Origin: an uncultured Bacteroidota bacterium
GTDB lineage: Bacteria; Bacteroidota; Bacteroidia; Chitinophagales; Chitinophagaceae
Reading direction: 5' to 3'
DNA: 10,627 nt
Assembly: GCA_903906615.1 (NCBI GenBank)
Contig: CAIVKT010000542.1
Coordinates: 1-10,627 of the forward strand
In this document: positions 1 through 6,668 of the stretch, one piece after another
How the letters are laid out: every line of letters begins with the position of its first letter
Numbering within the stretch: position 1 is the stretch's first letter
The notes under the pieces: model-generated
Databases searched by the model: none
Told to the model about the DNA's origin: nothing
Seen by the model: only the letters and a program-made list of their open reading frames with translations
Translations under genes and position numbers: made by a program

Positions 1-420
1 CCGAACCTGTACCTGAAACAGGAGTACCTACCAGTGTAGCGCCATTATATAATTGATATGTTTTGCCACTTTGAGAATTTGCCAGGCCCACGAGTACACC
101 TGTACCACCGGAGCAATAAGCGCCGCCGCCGGTCATACTGTATTGTGTAGGCAGTGGGTTAACAGAAACAGTCGCAACGCCGTTCATATTGCTGGTGCAA
201 CCCGTTGTTGTATTAACCGCATTTACTGTATAAGTACCAACAGCAGTATACAATCCGAAATCAATGCCGGAGTAGGTACCTGCTACAGGGCTGCCTGTTG
301 CAGCAGACCCGTAATAAAGCTGGTAGTTAACACCGCCAACAGAGTTGGATAAGTAGATATGCACGCCTGTGCCACCTGAGCAATAGCCACCGCCACCGAG
401 TACATTATAAACAGTAGGCA
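1..420 (-). repeat. Two tandem YCSGG-type modules, C-terminal block, second cut by the window edge
   Basis: The same module type as the block at 4271-5125 recurs after the 16-repeat array. The motif cysteines are at residues 1980 and 2069, 89 residues apart, with YQLY in both copies. The frame stays open to base 2, ending inside the second module (GTPVSGTGS). More copies may follow outside the window. Confidence 0.85.
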
Positions 421-3400
421 ATGTATTAACAGGGAAGGTAGCAGTATTGCTGCCGGAAGGGAAGCTGCTGCAACCGAAAGTATTCATGATCTGGTTGATG
501 GTAACTGTAGTAGAACCGGTAGCAGTAAGCATTGAAGAAGGTATCGTAAATGTACCTGTGCTTGTACCCATTGTGAGTGTAGCTGTTGAAGAACCCGTAT
601 TTACTCCGGAGAGCGTATATGATACGGTATATGTACCGGTACCCAGCGATGTGGAATTCACAGTCACAACAGATGAGCCGCCCAAACATGGAGCAGTTGC
701 CGTTGGTGAAGAGAATGAGCTGATATTCGGAACCGCGTTAACGGTCATAAATGTAGAAGCATAACATCCTGCGCCGAGCGTATAGGTAATACCTGCAACA
801 CCTGCTGATACCCCTGTTACAGATCCTGTAGTGCCGACAACTGTAGCAACAAGTGTATTACCACTGCTCCACACACCGCCGCTGGTCACGTCATTTAATA
901 TATTTGATGATCCTGCGCAAACAACAGTAACACCTGTTATTGCGGCAGGAATCGGATTAACAGTTATCGGGGTAATAACATAACAGCCTGTAGGCATAAC
1001 ATAGCTGATACTTGGTGTACCTGCGGCAACACCGGTTACTATACCTGTAAGAGAACCTACAGTTGCCGAAGCCGGGCTTGTGCTGCTCCATATACCGCCC
1101 GAGAGTGATTCACCAAGCGTTGTGGTAAGCGTTACACATACAGAAGGTGTACCTGTAGTTGCTGCCGGTGTAGGATTAACACTTACCGCGTAAGTCACGA
1201 AACAACCACCTGTCGAACCGGTATAGGTCATTGTCGGTGTACCAGCCGTAAGACCGTTAACCAAACCACCGCCGGAGATAGTAGCTTCAGTAGTATTACT
1301 GCTGCTCCATGTGCCGCCACTGGTACCATCAGCCAATGTAATATTAGATCCTGTACAAACACTTGTAGGACCCGTGATAGCTACAGGTGTAGTGCTCACT
1401 GTTTCTATTTGTGTAGCGATACAACCTGTAGGCAATGTGTAGGTAATATTAGGAGTGCCTGCGGCAACGCCTGTAACTACACCGGAAACAGAACCAACGG
1501 TTGCTTTTGTAGCATCGCTGCTGCTCCATAAACCGCCTGTCGTAGCATCTGCCAGGCCTGCAGTAGTGGCAGTACACAACGCTGTAGCGCCGGTGATAGC
1601 TGCCGGGTTGGGATTAACTGTTACAGGTGTAGTTGCATAACAACCTGTGCCTGTAATAACATAAGATATGACCGGTATACCTGCAGTAATGCCGGTAACC
1701 GCACCGGTAGAGCCTACAACTGTAGCCTGTGCAGTATTGCTGCTGCTCCAGGTACCACCTGTGGTAGCATCTGTTAAGGTAGTATTCAAACCGATACACA
1801 CCGCATTTGTACCTGCTATTGCAACAGGCGTTGTATTAACAGTTATTGTTTGTGTAGTGATACAGCCTGTAGGCAAGGTATAGGTGATCACAGGATTACC
1901 TGCCAATACACCTGTTACCACACCACTCACTGATCCGACTGTAGCCTGTGCAGGCGTACTGCTTGTCCAGGTGCCGGTAGTTGGGCTGGACAATAAAGTA
2001 GTTGTAGTGCCTGTACAAAGTACGGCAGTACCGGTAATAGCACTTGGCAGTGCATTAACGGTAACCCCTGTAGTAGCGATACAACCTGAGGGCAGTGTAT
2101 AAGTAATAGTAGGCGTACCCGCAGTAACCCCGGTAACAGTGCCGGTAGAGCCGACAACGGTTGCTTCGGATGTATTGCTGCTCGTCCAGGTGCCCCCCGA
2201 TGTGCCGTCATTGAGCAATGTTGATGAACCAACGCAAACATTCGTTGTACCTGTAATAACAGAAGGCAGCGGGTTAACCGAGTAAGAAGTAATGGCGAAA
2301 CAACCTGTAGGTACTATTGTGTAAGAAATATTAAGTCCGCCAGCGGATAGCCCTGCAACTACCCCTGTAGTGCTGACAGTACCTAAAGTAGTATTACTGC
2401 TGCTCCATGTGCCACCTGCTGTAGCATCAGCCAATGTGGTTGATGTGCCGATACAGGTATTAGTAATACCTGTGATCGCCAATGGTGTCTGGTTTACAGT
2501 TACAGGTATGGCTATATAGCAGCCTGTAGCTGATAATGTGTAAGATATATACGGTACGCCAACGGCTATACCGGCAACAACACCTGTTGTGGCACCTACA
2601 GTACCCAAGGCAGTATTACTGCTGCTCCATGTACCTGAAGGAGTTGCATCAGATAATGCTGTTGTAAAGCCGGTACATACTGCAGTAGTACCGCTGATAG
2701 CCGCAGGAAGCGGGTTAACGGTGATCGTCATAGAAGTAACGCAACCTGTAGGTAATGTATAAGCTATAACCGGATTGCCACTGCCACCTCCTGTAACAAC
2801 ACCTGTATTAGAACCAACTGTAGCCTGTGCCGTATTAGAGCTGCTCCATGTGCCGCCGAGCGGAGTAGATGCCAGTGTAGTTGTAGAAGCTACGCAGACA
2901 GCCGCGCTGCCGGTAAAGGCTGTAGGTAATGGATTAACAGTAAATGCACCCACGCTAAAGCAACCGGTAGTGGTAAGCGTGTAAGTAATATTAGGGTAAC
3001 CTTGTGCTACACCGGTAACAACACCTGTGCCTGAAACAACGGTAGCCAGTGCAGTGTTGCTGCTGCTCCATGTACCACCGCCTGTGGCATCTGTTACGGT
3101 AGCTGTAGAAGCTACGCATACATTATTGGCGCCGCCCGGAAGTGCAGGAAGGCCATTCACGGTTACGATAACGTTTGTGCTGCAACCTGAAGGCAGTGTA
3201 TATATAATAGATACTGTGCCCGCAGATGCACCGGTAACAATGCCGGTAGAAGAACCTACTGTAGCAAAGGCTGTATTGGCAGAAGTCCAGGTGCCACCGC
3301 CTGCATCGCTAAGCGTGGTAGTTTGTAATACGCATACTGCGGCAGTGCCGGATATTGCACCCGGTATCGGGTTTACGGTAACTATAGAAGATGTGCTGCA

Positions 3401-6319
3401 ACCTGTTGCATTTAAAGCATAAGTGATGGTAGAAGTGCCGGGAGCAACTGTTGTAACTACGCCGGAAGAACTGCCGATATTAGCAACACTGGTATTGCCG
3501 CTTGTCCATGTACCGGGGCCACTGCCATCGCTCAAGGTGATACCGGTGCCATTACAAGTGTACAGGAAGCCTGAGCTGCTGGTCATTGTAGGGGGCAGTG
3601 GATTTACAGTAACCGGGGTTACTGCGTAACAGCCTGTTGGCAGCGTATAAGATATAACAGGAGTTGAAGGTCCGGAAACGCCCGTAACCAGGCCAGATGC
3701 GCCTGAACCCACAACCGAGGCTTGCAAAGAATTACCACTGCTCCATGAACCGCCTGTAGTACCGTCATTTAATGATGTGGATGAACCAACGCAAACAATG
3801 GGCGTACCGGTAATCGCAGCCGGGGTTGGATTAACGGTAAAAGGAGTCGTGATGTAACAAGTGGTTGTCGTGTTGGTATAAGTTATATTAATTGCGCCCG
3901 CAGTTACACCGTATGCAAAACCTGTTGATGAGTTTATCGTGCCTATAGCAGTATTGCTGCTGCTCCATGCGCCGCCTGATGGCGTAGAGCCAAGTGCTGT
4001 AGCTGTAGTGAGTCCCACACATACTGATGAAGGGCCTGTGATCGCAGTAGGCAAAGCATTGATAGTTGCCGGATCGGTCACATAACAACCTGAGGCAACA
4101 ATTGTAAATGTAATTGTTGGATTACCTCCCGCTACACCGGTTACAATACCTGTACCAGAGCCGACTGTAGCCTGGCCCGTGTTGCTGCTGCTCCATATAC
4201 CACCTGCGGTAACATCGCCCAGTGTTGTGGTTTGATTAACACAGGCTACCGGAGTCCCTGTAATTGCAGCAGGCAATGGATCAACAACTATTGATATGGT
4301 GTTGCTCATATTGCTGGTACATGTAGTAGTAGTATTAGTAGCCACTACAGAATAAGTACCACCTGTGGTTTGAGCAGGGAAACTGATACCGCTGCCGGTA
4401 CCTGCAATAGGGGAACCTATGTTTCCTGTGCCGCTGAGTACCAATTGGTAATTCATGCCTGTTTGCGTAGTAGTAACACTGATAACAATACCTGTACCGC
4501 CGGAACAATAGTGGCCTGCACCCGAACCGTCACTGCCTGAAGATGTAAGCGTTTGTGGTGTTGGCAATGGATCGGTAGTTACTGTTATGGTATTGGCGCC
4601 GCTGTTGGTACAGCCGGTTGCTGTAGTAGTAGCTACAACAGAATAAACACCTACAGGTGTAATGCCGGTACCCAACACCACGCCGGTGCCGGTGCCTGAT
4701 GCAGAGCCGCCAACTGTTGTAGCGCCCCTGAATAACTGGTACGTAGTACCGGTTACAGTAGGGTTAACGCTTACGGTAACACCGCCACCGCCGGTGCAGT
4801 AATGCCCGCTATTGCTGACCAGCAATGGCTCCTGCGTAGGTAGTGGGTCTATGACCACAGTTACTGTATTGCTCATTGCAGAGGTACAGCTCGTAGTTGT
4901 ATTTGTTGCTACTACATTATAAGTACCTGCTGCTGTAAAGGGACCAGAAGGAAAATCAGGGAAAGAACTTGCAGTACCTGCTGTCGGGGAGCTTTCGGGC
5001 GTTCCACTCAGGAATAATTGGTAATTAATACCTATGTCAGAAAAAGCCATTCCTATATTAACGCCGGCACCGCCGGAACAATAATGGCCGGAATTAGCAA
5101 TAGTAACACCGTATGGCGAAGGAGGCGAAGTTACCGGAGAGGTAAGCGTATTGGAACCGGTTGGGTTGGCAACGCAACCGGAACCGTCAGTGATCGAATT
5201 GACTGTTACGGTAGTAGACCCCGTAGTTCCAAGCGACGATGTGATAAAAACACCGCTTCCCGAAGCAAGGGTAAGTGATGCTGTACCTGTACCTGTATTT
5301 GCCCCGGTAAGTGTATAGCCTATTGTATAAGTACCTGCGGTAATGCTGGTAGAAGAAACAGTTATAGGAGCGCCGGAGCCTTTACAAAAATAGGCAGGGC
5401 CGGATGTGCTGAAGCTGCTCAGGTCAGGACCGGTAGTCGTAACGTTCACAGTGGTGAGTGCTGTTGTTGACCCACCACTTTCCTGTACTTGTATTACGAA
5501 TACATCTGTGCCTACATAGTTACTAGTAGAAGTATATGTAGTACCTGTAGGTGATACGCTGGTGCCTGCAGCTGCTGTAGCCGGAAAACCTCCCAGCGTA
5601 CCATGAGTAGGCGCTGTAATTACAGTCCATGTATCCGTGCCGGAACCGCCACTTGCCGTTAACTTAGAATTGATAGATGTTGCTCCAAGATTTTCGCACT
5701 GAGATAAAGTCTGTGAAGAACCATTATTATACGAAACAGGTGAAGTTGCGTAAAAAGCAAAACTGGAGGTGACGCCACCTACGGCACCAGGGCTACCAAG
5801 TGCAAATGAATTAATTCCAAATCCTGGTGTAATAGTTACTAATGCGTGGTCATCGGCACCGCTTGACACTAGCAGCCCACCTGAAGCCACGGCATTACCA
5901 CCTGAACCACATACTCCAGTTGAATACGTTGAAACCTGACCTGAAACAATAAAATAACTACTCCCATTTATTGCAAATGCAACATTGTCTCCAGCATCAT
6001 CGTAATCAATATACAGTTGTACAGAACTAACTGGAGATGAGAATGTCCAAGTGTAGCTACCGGAACCAGACCCTGTCCAATAAGGACTGGCATTTCCACC
6101 GCAATTATATGTAGTTGCTGCGCCACTCCCGGTTACCGTAACATTCACTCCAGAGTATGTTGCAGTCCCTGAAGTATTGGTTACCGCAGTATACGTTTGT
6201 GCACTACCTTGCACGCCACACAACAACACACCTGCTAATAGCACTGTTCGCACAAAGGCTGTGCTCTTAGCAGTTTTCAAGGCAGTAAACAGTGAAGTGT
6301 AAAGTTTTCCTATTCTCAT
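1..6319 (-). CDS. Giant secreted multi-domain Ig-like repeat protein (adhesin-like), C-terminus beyond the window
   Basis: Translating the minus strand from the ATG at 6317-6319 gives at least 2106 codons with no stop, open at the left edge, so the protein is partial at its C-terminus. Residues 1-40 form a Sec signal peptide: a basic start, a hydrophobic stretch around 25-36, and a likely cut after GSA at residue 40. Next come a unique head (about 42-205), a cadherin/Ig-like module (about 206-298, with an APTHGTLGG motif), an X module (about 302-395), three YCSGG-type modules (about 400-683), 16 Ig-like repeats (about 684-1866), a second X module (about 1867-1967) and two more YCSGG modules. 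Composition is Thr/Ser/Gly/Val rich with only 5 Lys/Arg after the signal. Proteins of this build in gliding Bacteroidota are typically T9SS-exported surface adhesins. Export route and adhesion are inferred, since the sorting domain is not visible. No perfect TAnnTTTG box precedes it. Confidence 0.95.
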   Translation of the reverse strand, partial: MRIGKLYTSLFTALKTAKSTAFVRTVLLAGVLLCGVQGSAQTYTAVTNTSGTATYSGVNVTVTGSGAATTYNCGGNASPYWTGSGSGSYTWTFSSPVSSVQLYIDYDDAGDNVAFAINGSSYFIVSGQVSTYSTGVCGSGGNAVASGGLLVSSGADDHALVTITPGFGINSFALGSPGAVGGVTSSFAFYATSPVSYNNGSSQTLSQCENLGATSINSKLTASGGSGTDTWTVITAPTHGTLGGFPATAAAGTSVSPTGTTYTSTSNYVGTDVFVIQVQESGGSTTALTTVNVTTTGPDLSSFSTSGPAYFCKGSGAPITVSSTSITAGTYTIGYTLTGANTGTGTASLTLASGSGVFITSSLGTTGSTTVTVNSITDGSGCVANPTGSNTLTSPVTSPPSPYGVTIANSGHYCSGGAGVNIGMAFSDIGINYQLFLSGTPESSPTAGTASSFPDFPSGPFTAAGTYNVVATNTTTSCTSAMSNTVTVVIDPLPTQEPLLVSNSGHYCTGGGGVTVSVNPTVTGTTYQLFRGATTVGGSASGTGTGVVLGTGITPVGVYSVVATTTATGCTNSGANTITVTTDPLPTPQTLTSSGSDGSGAGHYCSGGTGIVISVTTTQTGMNYQLVLSGTGNIGSPIAGTGSGISFPAQTTGGTYSVVATNTTTTCTSNMSNTISIVVDPLPAAITGTPVACVNQTTTLGDVTAGGIWSSSNTGQATVGSGTGIVTGVAGGNPTITFTIVASGCYVTDPATINALPTAITGPSSVCVGLTTATALGSTPSGGAWSSSNTAIGTINSSTGFAYGVTAGAINITYTNTTTTCYITTPFTVNPTPAAITGTPIVCVGSSTSLNDGTTGGSWSSGNSLQASVVGSGASGLVTGVSGPSTPVISYTLPTGCYAVTPVTVNPLPPTMTSSSGFLYTCNGTGITLSDGSGPGTWTSGNTSVANIGSSSGVVTTVAPGTSTITYALNATGCSTSSIVTVNPIPGAISGTAAVCVLQTTTLSDAGGGTWTSANTAFATVGSSTGIVTGASAGTVSIIYTLPSGCSTNVIVTVNGLPALPGGANNVCVASTATVTDATGGGTWSSSNTALATVVSGTGVVTGVAQGYPNITYTLTTTGCFSVGAFTVNPLPTAFTGSAAVCVASTTTLASTPLGGTWSSSNTAQATVGSNTGVVTGGGSGNPVIAYTLPTGCVTSMTITVNPLPAAISGTTAVCTGFTTALSDATPSGTWSSSNTALGTVGATTGVVAGIAVGVPYISYTLSATGCYIAIPVTVNQTPLAITGITNTCIGTSTTLADATAGGTWSSSNTTLGTVSTTGVVAGLSAGGLNISYTIVPTGCFAITSYSVNPLPSVITGTTNVCVGSSTLLNDGTSGGTWTSSNTSEATVVGSTGTVTGVTAGTPTITYTLPSGCIATTGVTVNALPSAITGTAVLCTGTTTTLLSSPTTGTWTSSTPAQATVGSVSGVVTGVLAGNPVITYTLPTGCITTQTITVNTTPVAIAGTNAVCIGLNTTLTDATTGGTWSSSNTAQATVVGSTGAVTGITAGIPVISYVITGTGCYATTPVTVNPNPAAITGATALCTATTAGLADATTGGLWSSSDATKATVGSVSGVVTGVAAGTPNITYTLPTGCIATQIETVSTTPVAITGPTSVCTGSNITLADGTSGGTWSSSNTTEATISGGGLVNGLTAGTPTMTYTGSTGGCFVTYAVSVNPTPAATTGTPSVCVTLTTTLGESLSGGIWSSTSPASATVGSLTGIVTGVAAGTPSISYVMPTGCYVITPITVNPIPAAITGVTVVCAGSSNILNDVTSGGVWSSGNTLVATVVGTTGSVTGVSAGVAGITYTLGAGCYASTFMTVNAVPNISSFSSPTATAPCLGGSSVVTVNSTSLGTGTYTVSYTLSGVNTGSSTATLTMGTSTGTFTIPSSMLTATGSTTVTINQIMNTFGCSSFPSGSNTATFPVNTLPTVYNVLGGGGYCSGGTGVHIYLSNSVGGVNYQLYYGSAATGSPVAGTYSGIDFGLYTAVGTYTVNAVNTTTGCTSNMNGVATVSVNPLPTQYSMTGGGAYCSGGTGVLVGLANSQSGKTYQLYNGATLVGTPVSGTGS
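421..723 (-). repeat. Second copy of the X module inside the giant gene
   Basis: Residues about 1867-1967 contain GTGTYTVSYTLSGVNTGSSTATL, then STTVTINQI and a single Cys before SGSNTATFPV. This aligns by eye with residues about 302-395 (GTYTIGYTLTGANTGTGTASL, then STTVTVNSI, a Cys and TGSNTLTSPV). It sits between the Ig-like array and the C-terminal YCSGG modules. It is predicted to be beta-rich; I do not recognise a named family. Confidence 0.75.
724..4270 (-). repeat. Array of 16 tandem Ig-like repeats within the giant gene
   Basis: Sixteen units share the pattern ITGT-x-x-VC, then TTL-x-DAT, GGTWSSSNT, ATVGS, TGVVTGV, ITYTLPTGC and VTVNPLP. The invariant Trp falls at residues 709, 785, 859, 938, 1011, 1084, 1158, 1231, 1305, 1378, 1451, 1524, 1598, 1671, 1744 and 1817. 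Spacing is 76, 74 and 79 residues for the first units, then a strict 73 or 74. Every unit keeps two cysteines, one in the VC motif and one in the TGC motif. The pattern resembles bacterial Ig-like (Big_2-type) domains common in Bacteroidota surface proteins. A rod-like stalk is the natural inference. Confidence 0.93.
4271..5125 (-). repeat. Three tandem YCSGG-type modules, N-terminal block
   Basis: Three modules of about 94-97 residues each carry Tyr-Cys-(Ser/Thr)-Gly-Gly, then a strand ending in YQL, a Gly/Thr turn, a GTY/GVYSVVATNTT-like strand and a second Cys (GCT or SCT). They close with a VDPLP-type linker. The motif cysteines are at residues 414, 508 and 605. The family is common in Bacteroidota exoproteins next to Ig-like repeats. 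The fold is presumably a beta-sandwich, but I cannot name a Pfam family with certainty. Confidence 0.85.
5133..5416 (-). repeat. First copy of the X module inside the giant gene
   Basis: Residues about 302-395 start near FSTSGPAYFCKGSG and end near TSPPSP. It pairs with the copy at 421-723 through a shared YT-L-x-G-x-N-TG core and a STTVTVNSI-like strand. In both places the X module comes directly before a run of YCSGG modules, so X plus YCSGG behaves as one repeated block. Confidence 0.75.
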
Positions 6320-6629
6320 AATCTGTGCTTTAGAATATAAATTTGAAACCGTTTTCTTTTCAGTAAAATGTAAAAGACTGCAAAACAGCTACGGGTTTCC
6401 GCAACGGTTTTAACATAGCCTTAGGCAATTTTGGGACTAAGATAGATTTTTGGATTGTAAAAACATAGAATTGTTTCGCTTTTTTGTTCCTTTTCGCTGC
6501 TATTATGACATATTTTTTACGTTTCAATACAAAATAGCGTACACTTCGCTATAGTTGCGTCTTTTACACATGCGTTTTTATGCTTGTTGCCCATCGTGCA
6601 TACCCGGTTACCGGCCCTAATATCTTTCC
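6320..6629. other. Divergent intergenic region, AT-rich, no gene
   Basis: I find no supported gene between the giant gene's start and the first possible ATG of gldB. It holds two inverted repeats: AAACCGTT (6346-6353) with AACGGTTT (6403-6410), and ATAGCG (6534-6539) with CGCTAT (6547-6552). For the leftward gene, only 7-of-8 matches to TAnnTTTG on the minus strand are visible, for example TACATTTT at 6372-6365 and a TATGTTTT around 6460. None is strong enough to call as its promoter. Confidence 0.6.
6346..6410. promoter_or_regulatory. Spaced perfect 8-bp inverted repeat upstream of the giant gene
   Basis: AAACCGTT at 6346-6353 is the exact reverse complement of AACGGTTT at 6403-6410, with 49 bases between. 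The first arm lies about 27 bases upstream of the giant gene's ATG, inside its likely leader or promoter. It could be an operator or a long hairpin. An 8-bp match in AT-rich DNA may also be chance. Confidence 0.25.
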
Positions 6630-6642
6630 ATGCTATTTTGGC

Positions 6643-6650
6643 TATTTTTG
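6643..6650 (+). promoter_or_regulatory. Bacteroidota -7 box (TAnnTTTG) for gldB
   Basis: TATTTTTG matches the Bacteroidota sigma-ABfr -7 consensus exactly. It lies after the upstream ATG at 6630 and 19 bases before the ATG at 6669, so transcription from it could only use the later start. No TTTG -33 element is seen at the usual spacing. A weaker TATCTTTC lies at 6621-6628. Confidence 0.45.
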
Positions 6651-6668
6651 CCCCTCATACACACACTT

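Noticed and set aside
3027..3422. Plus-strand open frames of 60-130 codons inside the giant gene, including one at 3027-3422 and one at 447-764
   Set aside because: They are antisense to the continuous minus-strand frame and repeat with the same period as the Ig units, as expected from a repetitive Thr/Val/Gly-rich gene read backwards. No independent start signals or family features.
724..4270. Regular repeat period considered as a CRISPR array
   Set aside because: The period is about 219-222 bases, the units are coding and diverged, and there is no short identical repeat with unique spacers.
1..6319. Possible frameshifts or fused pseudogene pieces in the giant gene
   Set aside because: Line-by-line translation in one frame from 6319 to base 2 gave no stop and a repeat pattern that never leaves the frame.
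6338..6345. Plus-strand TAAATTTG, an exact TAnnTTTG match near the giant gene's start
   Set aside because: It points away from the giant gene and lies over 320 bases before gldB, with better boxes closer to that gene. Probably chance in AT-rich DNA.
6604..6614. CCGGTTACCGG near-palindrome upstream of gldB
   Set aside because: The arms are only CCGG, which is self-complementary, so the symmetry carries little information.
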